From Salminus brasiliensis (taxonomy: Eukaryota; Chordata; Actinopteri; Characiformes; Bryconidae), in assembly GCF_030463535.1 (NCBI RefSeq), contig NC_132880.1, positions 38,473,342 to 38,537,341 of the forward strand: 64,000 nucleotides of DNA. Reading direction: 5' to 3'. Position numbers and translations under genes: made by a program. Numbering within the stretch: the first letter of the stretch is position 1; each line of letters starts with the position of its first letter. Shown here piece by piece: positions 41,100 to 54,169 of the stretch. The notes under the pieces were generated by a model. The model did no database searches and had not been told where the DNA came from. It saw nothing but the letters and a program-made list of their open reading frames with translations.

Positions 41100-43980
41100 G
41101 TTCCTGGACATCTACCACCAGGAAGAGTCCAGATCCAACACACCTTAATCTAATAATCATGTTTGTAAAGGCCTCCATTATCTGGGTCAAGTGTGTTAGA
41201 GTAGGGTTGGAAGTCTGCAAGGTGACAGATCACCACAAACAGGATAAGGCTGACCCGAATGTCTTGACTGCTTCTGTCTAGACCTACTGACCTACTCACC
41301 TGCTCCATCTTTCATCTATCTGAACCTGGTTTTCCGTAATCACATGAACTATTTGAAGACGGCTTGCTTTAATTTCCCGTTTGAGAGTTTCAGACATTGA
41401 TATTTACAGTATATGAGCCACTGTATATTCAAGTCAAGGGTATTAACAGTGATTTTTTACCCTGTTTGCTGCAGGCACAGCCCTTACTCTTCTGGGAAGG
41501 CCTTACACCAGATGTTAAAACATTGCTGTGAGATTTTGAGAACTCCTGACGATGCAGTTTTTCCGTTCCACTTTATACTCATTTAGATGATGCTGTGCAT
41601 TGAGTATGGTGACCATAGGTCCTAAGGCTTTTCTTTGCAGATTATACAAGCTGTCTAGAAATCAGCAGTGTGTGCATCTTAATGATGCTGAATTCACTGA
41701 TTATAAGGGTGAATTCAGTATATCTGTATATGTTTTGTATACGGCATAATTGATGCTCATAATCTGCATACATTTATGTATATAACATAAAATATATGTA
41801 TACATTTATTATTGCTGTCATGCCAACCCCTTACATCTCAAATTCTGTCTTTTTTACCCCTTAGACAAGAAATAGGCAACAGGGGCCGAAGTCCAGCACA
41901 GTTTGTTGATTTCCCTGCCCTAACAGACCTACTAAACCTGGCAATGAACAGGTTATGGAGCTGAATCAGGTGTGCTTGTGCAGGAATCCAGCCCTTCGGG
42001 ACACTACTTCACTTTCACAACAACATCACTGTCATAATTAACATCAGTTTCACAGGCCCTAAAATAGAACCCAGTGTTCAAGACCTACTTAATCAAATGG
42101 CCCACAAAAAAATCACAGTTGTTTCTGCATTATGATTAATAACTGAATAATAAATGTAGTATGTAGTAAATGTAATACATTTTTTACATAAGTTTATAAG
42201 AGTAAAACATTTTTACTCGTGTGCCACTGGTTATATGAGCACAGTAATAAGATCTCTCGTGTGGACACAAGAAGAATTTCTGGATCATATTTGTGGTTGG
42301 GAGCTGTGAAGGAAACCTTGGCTCAGTAATTATGATCTATATATACTTTTTAAAATTGTGGTCTGGCACACTAAGGCCAATAGAGGTATTTGGATGTCCC
42401 CCCATTTCAAATGTGTCCAGTCTGATTCACTTAAGCAATCATCAGTTTGAAATCCTCACCTGTGGATCCTGTCTCCAGACTGTTAATGTTAAATTCATTA
42501 TACTCTCCACAGGGAACGCTCCCTGGTCTATTCAGATAGACGAACAGCTGTAATCAGATACTGTTCTGTTAAAATGACTTTAAAATGGAGCAGTGTTAAA
42601 TGGGTGGATACAATTTCACAGATGTCTAAGAAGAGAACCTCTGACCTCAGTGACACCATGAATCTGCTGATAGTCAGTCTAGATAAATCTGTTTTATGTA
42701 GCACATGTGTACATGAGTGTAAGTGTAATACACTTGAGTAACACTATATGTTTTGCCACACTGTATTGATTCTCAAAAACTGTATTGCTTTTTAATGAAT
42801 AGTTTACATGTAAGGCTTCGTGGCAGACAGTGGTTTATTTTGTGTTGTGTTTAAACACTGACTAGATTACAGTGTTGTCTTTAGATCTCACTGTTCTGAT
42901 TGGATAAAAATAAACTCTTACTCAGATTTTATGCTCATGATGGTGTGTTTTTAAATATGACTATGAAAATATATGATAATAAAAAATTGCAATACATCGC
43001 CTTTCTCATCATAATTTATCACAGTATATAGAATCGTAAACCTCTAGATCATGATTTGTATCTTATTGCTAGCATCTTGCCAATACACAGCCCTACATAA
43101 AAAGCTATTTACCCCAAACTTAAAATACTTAAAGCCTTTACTCCTCGCTGACTATAGCATGCACTAGCCCATTGTCAGCCATCCAAATAAGACATACCTA
43201 AAAAGGCATCATGCATTTTGCCAGAAAGACAATCAAACAAACATTCATGCCTGCTGTTGTTGGTTAGCAAGAATTTGTGACATGCTGCGCAATTATTACA
43301 GCTGCTCTGCCAAAAACAACGGTTTGCTTAATTTTACAGGATATGATCTCACTTAGCATCAATTATGTCATAGATGGAAACAAGATAAGATTTTAGCCCC
43401 GTTTACAGATTAGCATTACAAACTCATATTTATAACCATCCTTCAGATTTAATCTACAAGTGCTGTTAACATCCTGTTCATTTCTGACATTTCTCACAAC
43501 TGTGTTTTATTTTTTCTGATTAAAGACCACACACACAAGGAAACAGCAAGCGACATCTTAAAGTCGTTAAAGGGAGAGTTTTATCTTCAGTGTTTCGAGT
43601 CAGGCCTGAGAATCAGAAGGAGTTCCAGGCGGAATTAGAACCACTGCTCCCAGTCTCACTGCCAGATGTTAATGCTAATCAGCTGCAGGCTGAGAACTGC
43701 ATCGGATTCATTAAGATGATGATGTTATGCGTTAGAAAGTGGCTGCTATTATAGAAACCACTTCTTTATACTGAAATGCAACTTTCTTAACTTCCAGCAG
43801 TTTTTGGCCACTGAAAGTAACTGTAGCAACTTTACTGTAACTGTTTTACAGGGACTGTATCAAGCTCTTAAAATGATTTTAATCTTTATATTTACATATT
43901 TGATATATGTAGAAGTTTTCATACACTCATCATGGACAGGATAGATATAATCAAACAATACACAATATACAGTCATAAAA
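41100..43980. other. Intergenic, no gene recognised
   Basis: AT-rich. The segment 43100-43735 is non-repetitive with motif-dense texture (for example TGCGCAATTATTACAGCTGC) and could be conserved non-coding DNA; nothing more can be said. Confidence 0.3.
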
Positions 43981-43983
43981 TCA

Positions 43984-44500
43984 TCAACATAGTCCAGCAC
44001 AGCTGTCACACATCAATGTTAAATACAGAAATGATGGTTTGAGGTCATGCTGAAGACTTCTGAGGTAGACCTTCTTCTTCATTGTTCCATCCACTTTGTG
44101 CAATATAGCAGTTCCACTGACAGCAAAATAGCCACAGAGCATGATGCTACCACCATCATGCTTTACAGCTGGCACAGTGTTGTGGTTGAATGTCTCTCTG
44201 CTGTACCTCCAACTGTACAGTAATTGTGACCAAAAAATTAATCATTTGTTCTTCTGACCATAAAACATTCCTCCACAAGGCTTTGGAGCGTGACTTTTGT
44301 CTTGGACCACTGCCTCTCAGTCCATGTAGCTTGACTGCAGACAGTGACACTGGTGTTCCAGCTGATTCTAGTTAATGGCAGGCCTTTGCTTTTGTGATTC
44401 TTGGGTTGTTCCTGCCCATGCAAACCAATTTCCTCTTGGCTGATTGTGACATCCTTGGACTTTCCTGTTGTACTCTAAGTTGGTCAATCAAATGAGTGCT
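43984..44500 (-). mobile_element. Tc1-like transposon remnant
   Basis: The - strand reads WRNVLWSEEQMINF, then VKHDGGSIMLCGYFAVSGTA and LHKVDGTMKKKVYLRSLQ. These correspond to the first catalytic block and the VKHGGGS..WG.F block of Tc1 transposases. Frameshifted and lacking the end. Confidence 0.8.
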
Positions 44501-44761
44501 GTGAAACATCCCCTTTGAACATGAGTGATGAGTGTAAATGTCTGAACACAACTGTACTGCACTGTACTTGTCAACTGGAAGATCATTTGAGCTGTTTCCT
44601 GAACATTCTGCAATATTTACACAACAAACTCATAATGAGAAAATATTGCATGTAGGCCAATATTTACTATTGGCCATATATATTAATAACTGAATAGTAA
44701 CCCTAAGGTTCAATGGGTTCAGGCAGCACTGAACAGCACACCACAAAGTGTATATTATCAT

Positions 44762-44765
<4 letters not shown>

Positions 44766-44819
<54 letters not shown>
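44766..44819. repeat. (AC)n microsatellite
   Basis: About 27 uninterrupted AC units. Confidence 0.97.
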
Positions 44820-44822
<3 letters not shown>

Positions 44823-45183
44823 ATATGCAGACAGACATATTCATAGACAGATACAGATGTGCCTGGCTGGAGCAGGACTTATTTTGACCTGTTATTCAGT
44901 CCCTAGCTGCAGTCTTGGAGAGAGTCTATACTGTCAAACTGCATAATGACTTTCATTTCTCCCAATTGCAGCTCAAACCAGCTCTGGCAATGACAGTCTC
45001 AGTTCTCACTCTGACTTCCTGTTTTTCAGAGCGCACTCTGTTTTAGTTTTTCAGTAGTGGTGTGTTCTATGACTGACACACTGCAATTCAAAGAGTTAGT
45101 TGTTAAAAGTATAATTTTTGTTTGGGGTGTAATGATTTACAATGTTCACAGTTTTATTTGATACAATACTGTGGTGTCTTGAT

Positions 45184-45188
<5 letters not shown>

Positions 45189-45250
<62 letters not shown>
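45189..45250. repeat. (TA)n microsatellite
   Basis: About 31 uninterrupted TA units, about 35 bp from the left end of a Tc1 element. Tc1 inserts at TA, so this is a favoured target. Confidence 0.97.
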
Positions 45251-45253
<3 letters not shown>

Positions 45254-45282
45254 TCAGTGGCTAATAATGTGCCTTTCATTAA

Positions 45283-46444
45283 TACAGCTGCAATCAAAAT
45301 CATTCAAACCCCCTCGCCTAGAGCCATATAAATAGCTCAACACTAATAGAACAAGAGCTTTCTCCACATTTTACACAAAATTACATTTTTAAGGACGACT
45401 TCAATCTCAGAATTACTCAACCCCTTCATGAAAAGTGTCTTTAGTACTTAGTAGAGCACCTTTTAACTGTTATGACCCACTGCAAACGTGATGCATAGAC
45501 ATTTTCTATGGGGTTCAAGTCAGGCCACTCGAGAATCTTCCAAGAAACCAAGCCTTGATGGACTTTGAGGTATACTTGGGATCAATTTCCTGTTAGATGG
45601 TCCAATGATGCCCAAACTTCAGCTTTCTCACAGAAGGCATTTCCTGAAGTACTGGATCCCTTAGGACCAAAAAGTTCCAGTTTGTTTCATCGCTCCACAG
45701 AACAGAATCTCAAACCCTCTGTGGCTTATTTACATGGGTTTGAGCATACTGAAGCCGACTTTTCTTCAGCTTTTGAGACAGTAGAGGTGACCTTCAGCGC
45801 TTAGTATGGCGCTTTACTGTGCAAACTGAAACTTCAGTGCCTGCTGCCACCAAATTTTGCTGCAGGTCTTTTGCAATCACTTTTGCCTCCACATGAATCT
45901 GGTGGCAGCTGGTGATAGCTTCCTCTTTCTGCCACGTCTTGGTAGTGTAGCCAGTGTTCCTTTAACTCTGAACTTGTGAACTGTGCTTTCTGCGGTATCT
46001 CTAGGATTATTCAGTGCCTTTGCTCTCTTTTTGTAACATTTTTCTTGTTTGTGCAAGGCAGTGATCTCTTCTCTGAACTTTATGGACAACTCTCTTGGAC
46101 CTCATTTTTCTAACATGCAGTCAAATGTTACAGTCAACAAACCTCTGACTAGTCCAGATGTTTGATATGTTTTATCTCATGTTACTCTTTAATGAAGCCC
46201 TTGATCAGCCACCTGATTTGCAAATGTGTGCTCTTATGGGAGATTCTCTGCACTATAATTGTCATTAACAGTGGTATTTTGTGTTGAATTTGGAGGAAGC
46301 ACTCGTTATATTAGTTGTGCTGAGCTTTTTTAATTGTTTTGCTTGATTGGTTTATTGCATACAGCTGAAAGTTATTTTGAAAGTTTTGCTAATAAACCTA
46401 ATTTACCATGAGAATGATATGAATAATTTGTAATTGTAACTGTT
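45283..46444 (-). mobile_element. Nearly full-length Tc1-like transposon, degenerate
   Basis: The left end (CAGCTGCAATCAAAATCATTC) and the right end (complement of AATAATTTGTAATTGTAACTG) are imperfect inverted repeats, about 1.16 kb apart. On the - strand the N-terminus is open at 45877-46089: LHKQEKCYKKRAKALNNPRD then GTLATLPRRGRKRKLSP, the HTH, GRPR-like linker and nuclear-localisation region. Downstream DPKYTSKSIKAWFL marks the second catalytic block, followed by stops. The TA flank is kept only on the left. Confidence 0.88.
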
Positions 46445-46849
46445 TGTTAATGTTTAAATGTTCAGTTTATTAGATGATTAACCTTAACAGCTGTTTTACA
46501 GCTTCCTGGAAAAATCACACTCTCTAGCCACACTAATGTTAGGCCCAATCTATCACACTAGCCACAAGCTAGCATGCTTGTCACAACGTAACGAGAGAAG
46601 ATGATAAAGTGTGATTGCATATATCTGTATATCTTTCAATTTATCAACGGCAGTTTAAAATATAATGAACTAGATAGCATAAGATTGATGCAATAATGTG
46701 CAACCAATGTGGTTTAATATTTTTTTAAAAGCTTCCAAATATATGAACATTCATAGATGGTTCATTCCGTTAAATCCGTTAATCCAACATTAGTGTATTA
46801 TTCTCATTGTTTTTTGTATGTTACTCAGTCCGTACAGATGTGGTGGACT

Positions 46850-47420
46850 GGGTGCTGAGTGCTGTTGGTCCTATTCTGTGATGAAAGATAGATATGAATA
46901 AGGCAGAAGCCATGTCCACCCTGCAGACAGTTAGTAGTCTGTAGTACCTTTCAATATTGGATCCTCAGCTTTTCCTTTTTATCCCAGAAATCCAGAACAG
47001 GTATCTTGCCTTTGCGCTGTCCACAGGACAGCTTTGCTGGGTCTTCATCATGTGCCCTGCCTTTGTTCTTCTGTCTAGCTGCCAGGCGAGAGGTGACATG
47101 TGCACAAAGGGGAGGATTTAGGATTCCGCAAGGTCTTCAGAAAGATGTCCCTTAATCCAAATCTAGAAGGTGGCCTGCGGTTACAAAACACAAAAGCTGC
47201 CTTTCAGCACATGGAACCACTACAAATGCTCCAGAGAAATGGATATGTTTCGCTTTTGTCAGAAGAAAGTCTAAAAGTCAGCAGCTTCTGCTTGTGATAT
47301 CAGCCAAGGGTTAGCGAGTACTGTGCTGCTAAAGTTTAGCTGCAAATATCATGCAGTTCCTGGCCAGGGCTCTTCCAGATTATTAATGATAATGCTTGTG
47401 TTCCCAGCCTTCTTAAATAA
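46850..47420. promoter_or_regulatory. Non-repetitive block, possible regulatory DNA
   Basis: A GC-moderate, non-repetitive stretch (for example GCCTTTGCGCTGTCCACAGG) in repeat-rich surroundings, with no coding support despite a short open frame at 47100-47297. Confidence 0.15.
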
Positions 47421-50400
47421 CCCAAAATGATATTTAATCTTTGACCAAATCATTGTAGACTTTTCATACAGAAAACAGTGATTGGCTGTGTTCTTTGTGC
47501 GTATAAAAGCAGACAAGATTTTAAAGACTTTTGGCTGCTCAGTTATTTATCTACTGCACTCGGAGTCTGCAGGTATTTTAAGAGCCTTTTTTTTAAAAAA
47601 AAGGTAAAAGCTAACACTACTTGACTAGGTGGAGGACCTTTTGGAGGTGAGTGGCACATTGCAGGGATCTCCCTGTCCAGGGATGGCAAGCCAGCCAGCC
47701 AGCCAGACACACACGACAGTCTTATGTCCAGGTATTATGGTCTTATGACAGTATTATGGCCAGTTGGGGAGAGCGAGCCAAAGAAAAGCCAGACCGAGGT
47801 ACTGCATCACCAAGGGGGGCGTGCCGCTAATGGGCCGTGTTGTGGCTAAAGGAACTAGGTTAGACTAAGCTATGCTATGCTTTGTGGCTGTGGGCTGTCA
47901 TGGTGGCATAAACCAGCCAATAAAAGTACAGCTTATCTTTTTTTAATGAGCCCTTCAAAAAAGGAAAGGCAACATATTTTTTTCCTGATGCAAAATAACA
48001 AGGTTGTAAATTGGCTTGTAAAACTGCACCTGAGTGTTTGTCCACATACATGCTATTTATACATCAAAGAACAGCCTAAAGCAACATCAAGCAATATTTC
48101 TTGCTCCTGGGCTCCCCCCACAGCCAGGAAGTGTAATTCCTACTTTCAACCTAAGGGACATGTTTTTCTGGATGAGCTGGGAGATACAGAGTCATCACTA
48201 AAAGTAAAAGAAGCATGTGGACTTTACTATATTGTACTCATATATAACTTCTGCTTCACCAAAGTTACATAGTGCAGTTAGCAGCATGCTGAGCCCAGAG
48301 TAGCACCGACAGCGATACTATTCTCCATATTACAGGTCAGTGGAACATCAATGATTTTGAAGCTGTTATTTTAAGGTAATAATGCTATATGGTGTTGCTC
48401 TAAAATAGTCAACAAATGCATTCTATGGCAACTTCAAATGAATTTCTAATGGAAAGTTAGTTCATTAGTTTTTGAAAATCAACACCCTAAGATAACAGAC
48501 CTGTTACTAAACTGATACTGTGCATGCCTATAGAATTCTAAACATCATTCTTATGAATAGGGATCTTTTATTCCAGCTTTTGTAATGTGCTTTGTTCATT
48601 AGTTTATCTTTCCACTGTTGAGTCGGATTTGATGGACGACTCCTTCCATTATGGAAAAATTCAGTTAAATGCCAAATTCACTTCGTCCACTGTATTTTAA
48701 GTTATCTAACATTTTCATCCTTTATCTATGACTTATGGGACACTTCACAGATGTGAATCTGTCTGAATGTAAGAGCAAAGCAAATAAACAGAATTTAGGA
48801 GTTGAGTTTAGGAGTTTGCTTTTGTTCAGCCAAAACTGTGCTTTAAATCAGCCGCTCTTACGCAATCGCAGGGCTGTGAACCTGTCTAAGAAATTGATCT
48901 TATGCAGAGATCTTCTGCTTGGACCACAACAAGCTACTGGTTTTATGCCTAGAACTTTCAATGAACATAATCATTAGCCCAGAAGTGTAATTCCTCTTAA
49001 AAAGTGCTACTCTGGAATCAGCTTCCTCTTTCATATGACCATATTCATTAGGAAAAGCAAACAACAAGCATAGATCAATGTTTGATGCACATCCACAGCG
49101 CCATTTCTCCTTATCTGGAGAAAAAGATCTCAGCAGCACTCCCAGATGCAAGGAGAGCTGCATCATTTGGGGAGTGGAAGCAGAAATAATTTGTCATTGA
49201 ATTTGACCATACATGGAGATTTGAGTGACACTCAGCATGCCTCAGATTAGGGAGTCAGGCAAGAATGTTGGCAGTGCTTCCAATTCTGCATTCTTCACAT
49301 TTTTTGCTAGCATATAGCTCTCACTCTAGCCAATAATCTACAGTGATGCTCTACAGACCTAGTATAAAATGTAAAAACACTTTTTGGATGTTAAAATTGT
49401 TCATCATTTTGGACACATCTACCTTGTTCTTTCGGTTCGTCCAGTTTTCCACTGGTTATTTGAAATATATAAAGCTGTGAAGTAGTGATGTTATAACCGA
49501 ATTGTTTTGTACATGTTTGTTTAACCAGTTTGTTTTAGTTATTGAAAACAGTCATTCCAAACTGTTGAGTGGTAGAGTATGTTAGCCCAAGCTTTACTGC
49601 AACATCTACATTCTGTTTTTAACAGGGTCAGAGAACAACTGCAGACCGAAGACTGTAGGCTAAGTGGCAAAGCCATTTCCTCAGAACATTAAGCATTAAG
49701 AGTATTTTAAGCATTTAGAAAAAACAACAACATTAGGCCTAGGGGTGTGAGATGTGCAGAACTGATCTATCAGATAAGACCAAAACAGTGCTGTAACTTT
49801 TTATTAAAATGAGAGAACACAGGACTGAGAAGTTGCATTGCATGTTTTACAGTATTTACAGAAGACAACTCATGTAACAGCCCTGAAAGTGGTTTCTACT
49901 TTCTATAACTCTTGGTGAACACAATAGAAAAAAATTATGATTTTGATCTGACTTTTGTTTGTTGAGTGAATGCATTATGCATAATTGTGATAGTCTGTAT
50001 GAACAGTTGAAAGTATGCTTGCCCAGTTTAATATCCTGTCCTGCAATCTACTACATTAATCCATTCTTTCTCAAATACAGTAGCCTGGTGTCAGTTCTTA
50101 AAGCTGGTAATCGTATTTTTAACAATAAATATCAACAATTAAAGATGCCAGTTTAATGAATATATGCACCAGAATACCAGTCCTGCTATGTCTAAAATCG
50201 CATATTATGGTCAAAAGTACGCCAGTAGGTCTAGGCTGAGTCCACAGAAGAAATCTTGTACTGTTTGCTTGAGTGTCTGAGGAAGTTTACTTTTCTAAAA
50301 TGCTCAAGTTTTCATCCTTGACTACTGAGTCAATGCTTAATATATTCAGAATCTACTGGCAGAAACGACATTGCTGTTGACTGTGACCTCAGTAAAGAAA

Positions 50401-50739
50401 CAGCACACTGATTTTTTCCTGGAATATCTGCCTAATAATTCTTGAGCAAGCACATGGAAAATCACTCCGTATTCTGTTAGGAGTTATTCTGTTATACAAC
50501 TCTTGCATGCACATGTTTTGGTATTTATTTATTTATTTATTTATTTAAGAAAATGAAACTAAATCCAGAAAACCCAGAGAAAACACAGTAAAAGTCAAAC
50601 CTAAAGTTTCAGGGAGTAAGGTATTTTATCACTGTGGTGCCAAGGGTGCTAACAAGTTATTTTATTTAGTTAGGTAACACAATTCTAATAATAATAATTA
50701 ATATTCTTTTTAATGGATAATTGCCACCATACACCCTAA
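47421..50739. other. Intergenic, no gene recognised
   Basis: A 131-codon open frame (47877-48272, +) has no family motif and low-complexity composition, so it is not called. A (CCAG)n run lies at about 47690-47706 and a (TTTA)n run at 50523-50547. Confidence 0.4.
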
Positions 50740-51180
50740 ACCCGATTAGCCATAACATTACTATCAACTAGGTTAATATCGACTAGGGCCCCCTTTGTGC
50801 TGCCATAAAAGATCTTACCATTCGAGGCATGGACTCCACAAGACCTCTGAAGGCATTCTGTGGTATGTGGCACCAAGACATTAGCAGCAGATCCTTTAAG
50901 TCCTGTGAGTTGTGAGGTGGGGCCTCAATGACCCCATGATCCTGTCGCTGGTTCACCAGTTGTCCTTTCTTGGAGCACTGCATACCAGAAAAAAACCTGC
51001 CTGATGTTTTGGGAATGCTCAGACCCAGTTGTCTTTGGCTCTTTGTCTCAAATGCTTATGCTTGCCTACTTAACTGTAACCAACTTTAATAACCATCAGT
51101 TAATAACTAACTGTTCACTTGCTGCCTAATATATCCACCCCTTGACAGAGGCCGTTGGAACCAGATCATCAATGTTAATT
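50740..51180 (-). mobile_element. Internally deleted Tc1-derived repeat (best copy)
   Basis: At 50783-50983 the - strand joins KKGQLVNQRQDHG (N-terminal linker) directly to HNSQDLKDLLLMSWC and FRGLVESMPRMVRS (C-terminal tail). Both halves are clearly Tc1 transposase with the DDE core removed. Same structure as 3466-3790 and 6912-7290. Confidence 0.78.
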
Positions 51181-51345
51181 ACTTAACCCCTTAAACAGCC
51201 AATGGCCAGTCGGCAGGCCGAAAGCGTTATTAGAAACTTTTATTACCAGAGAATAGCCCCACCAGTTTGTACAGAAGTCCCTGTAGGTACTGAGTAATAC
51301 ACCTTAGTGTGTAATAAGCCTTTCTGTGTTAAGTTAACCTGTCAG
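51181..51345 (+). mobile_element. MITE-B copy 1 (TTAA-flanked, short inverted ends)
   Basis: It starts TTAACCCCTTAAACAGCC and contains ACCAGTTTGTACAGAAGTCC and AATACACCTTAGTGTGTAAT, ending GTTAAGTTAACC. Other copies are at 58187-58332 (reverse) and 61638-61797. Confidence 0.6.
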
Positions 51346-51639
51346 TGGTGCTAATGTTGATTAGTTATGCATGATTAATATTATGCATGTGTCCAATTTA
51401 TGATGCTTACATATATGTAGACAACATACATGTTCATAGATTTTGCCCAGTCCTTTACGACATATGTGCATTTATGGCCATATATTAGACTTCCACATGG
51501 GCAGGATTTTGATTATAGGAATAATCCTTTCCAACTAATGTTTTTTTTTTTCACATCTACATTTACATCTCACATTACTCTCCATACAGTATGCCACAGC
51601 TTCAGCTACAGAGTGTCATAAGAGAACAGACCCTGTATT

Positions 51640-52170
51640 CAGAGTCAAGTGGGTTAAGCATCAGGTGAAAGCATCTTAAATATACATCAGGTGGAGTGGA
51701 TGTAATGAGCAGGTAGCAAATGGCTCAGAGATAAGGCCGGTGAGGCCTAAACTGAGGCCTATGATGAAGTAGCTCATTATGGGATGGAGTTGGACTCTAA
51801 AATGTGGTTAGGTAGTACTTTTGATGGCTGGAGCAGCCCCAGACAGTGCCATTACAGGCTAAAGGGAGGCTCCCAGAACACACAGGTGCCCTATTCTGCT
51901 ATAATCACGGCTCTACACAGCCTAATCCCTCTCTACTGTTTATTCACTCTCCCTGGCTGAAATGCTTGTTTTCTGCCCATTTTTGGGGAAAATCATGTTG
52001 AATAGCTCTATTAACCTCAAGGCCTCTCAGGAGGGTAGCCGTTCACAAATAGATATAGATGTTTTTCAGAGACTGAGACCAAATGTTACTGGAAAAGGAC
52101 AGCGGTTGCCATTGCAAGATTATCTTTTGGAGCATCTGGTTAGAATGTAGACTGTTTCTTCGATTAAGTG
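51640..52170. promoter_or_regulatory. Non-repetitive block, candidate conserved non-coding element
   Basis: A long stretch with no repeat signature and dense, complex sequence (for example ATGGGATGGAGTTGG, AATCATGTTGAATAGC). About 20 kb upstream of ccn4. Conservation must be tested before any role is claimed. Confidence 0.2.
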
Positions 52171-52324
52171 ACTTTTGCTGTATATATTAACCTTAAGATT
52201 AAGGACCTGTTGATACTTTCATGCTTCCATTCCTTACGTGTATACCATAAGAATAGCTTGCATTAGTTTAAATGTAATGACTGAATAATAAGCATTAGGA
52301 TGTAATTAGGCATGTACATGTTTG

Positions 52325-53385
52325 TATGTACTGTATGTACACTCACTTAGACACACCATACTGAAACTGTGTAGTCTTCCCTTTTGCTCTCAAAAATCCT
52401 TCAGTTTTTCATGGCATGGTTCCACAAGATGTTGGAAACATTCCAGTCAGATTCTGGTCCATGTTGAAATGATTGAGTCAAAAAAAATCCTGCTGATATT
52501 TTAGGAGCAATTTCTGCTGCAAATCTCCCGCTCAACCACATCCCAAAAGTGTTCTATTGGATTTAGATGTTGTGACTAGGAAGGCCACCGAGGAACACTG
52601 ATCTCTTTGTAATGTTCATCAAACCAGTTTGAGATAACTTCTGCTTTGAGACATGGTACGTTTTCATGCTAGAAGTAACCATTAGAAGATGGGTAGATTG
52701 TGGTCATACACATGGTCAGCAACAATACTCAAACAGGCTGTGGCACGAAGGTGATCATTAGTATTGGTATGAAAAAAAAACATCTCCTACACTATTCTAC
52801 CACCTTTACCGGCCTGGGCTGTTGACACAAGTTAGGTTGGGTCCATAGATTCATGTTAAATCTTGGTGTTAAATCTATGCTGACTCTTTCATCTGTGACC
52901 CTCATAAGAAATTAAGATTTATCAAACCATGTTTTTCCGGTCTTCAAATGTCCAGTGTGTGAGCCTGTGCCCCACTGCAACGTCGGCTTTCTGTACCCAT
53001 CCTCCCCGCTGTTTGATATGCTGTACATGCTAAGACACTTTTCTATTCACCACAATTGTACAGAAAGGTTGTCTTATTTACTGTGCAGTAGCCTACAGCT
53101 CCAACCAGTCTGGCCATTCTCTCATCAACAAGGTGCTTCTGTCTGCAGAACTGCTGCTTACTGGATGTGTTTTCTTTATTACACCATTCTGAGTAAACTC
53201 TACAAATTATTGTGCTGAAAATCCCAGCAGTTCTAAAAATACCCAAACGTTTAGCACCAATGTTCATACCACGCTCAAGATCACTGAAATCTGATGGTTG
53301 ATGTGAAATTACCTGATGCTGGTGGCCTGTATCTTTAGCGCTTATACCTATATGGTTAAGCTCAGTCCCTCACACATAATTACAA
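52325..53385 (-). mobile_element. Tc1-like transposon, almost full length, inactive
   Basis: Near its 5' end on the - strand, frames read GAKRLGIFRTAGIF, TIICRVYSEWCNKENTSSK and QFCRQKHLVDERMARLV, a Tc1-type HTH and linker. Farther on, a TTCATGCTAGAAGTAACC block and CACATCCCAAAAGTGTTCTA match the catalytic end. Many stops. Confidence 0.75.
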
Positions 53386-53438
53386 TGTATTGTTTACTTG
53401 TATGCATTCGAACGATAGACTAACAGGTACCACTCAGA

Positions 53439-53925
53439 TACACTATATGTCCAAATGTTTGTGGACACCCCGTCTAATGAGTGCATGCAACTACTTTAAG
53501 TTGCACCCATTGCTGACACAGATATGCAAATGCACACACACAGCTTGTCTAGCCCCTGTAGAGAAGTATTGTCAATAGAATAGGACTCTCTCTGGAGCAG
53601 GCAAACATTAACCTATTGGCACCATGCCTAATGCCAGGTGTGGGCTAGAGGGGTATAAAGCTCCCCAGCATTGAGCTGTGGAGCAGTGGAACTGTGTTCT
53701 CTGGAAAGATGGATGGTGCCCCATCCAATACTTTTAGGAGGAGTTGGGGAGATTTCAAATTCTCATGAATTTATCATGAATGCTCCAAAATCTAGTAAAA
53801 GGCCTTCCCTGGACAACAGAGACAGTTATTCCAAACAAAGCAGGATAAACTCTTTTTAATACCCTTGATTTCAGGAGAAACAATAAACGAGAAGATGTCC
53901 CAATACTTTTGTCCATACAGAGGAG
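53439..53925 (+). mobile_element. MITE-A copy 5 (most complete)
   Basis: It starts ATACACTATATGTCCAAATG then TTTGTGGACACCCC, and ends GTCCCAATACTTTTGTCCAT then ACAG, about 487 bp. It includes GAGGGGTATAAAGCTCCCC, a TATA-like core present in several copies. Confidence 0.85.
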
Positions 53926-54169
53926 ATGAGTATACACATTTTGGGCAATACTGTGTATAAAAATGCTTGTATTTCTTTTCCAAATGAATAAACAAGATTG
54001 TAAAAAATAAGGGAATGTTGGAAAGAGGGTTAAATGCCTTGCCTTTATTCACTCAGACAGTTCTCAAAACACTCTTAGCTCATCACAAGATGTTTTTAGA
54101 CTTAATGGTTTCCTCCAGCCAGCTCCTTACACTAACACACTCACACTCACACACATCTCATCTCAAGTC

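Noticed and set aside
47877..48272. 131-codon open frame in the intergenic desert
   Set aside because: Low-complexity composition, no domain, no promoter or splice evidence. Chance is the simplest explanation.
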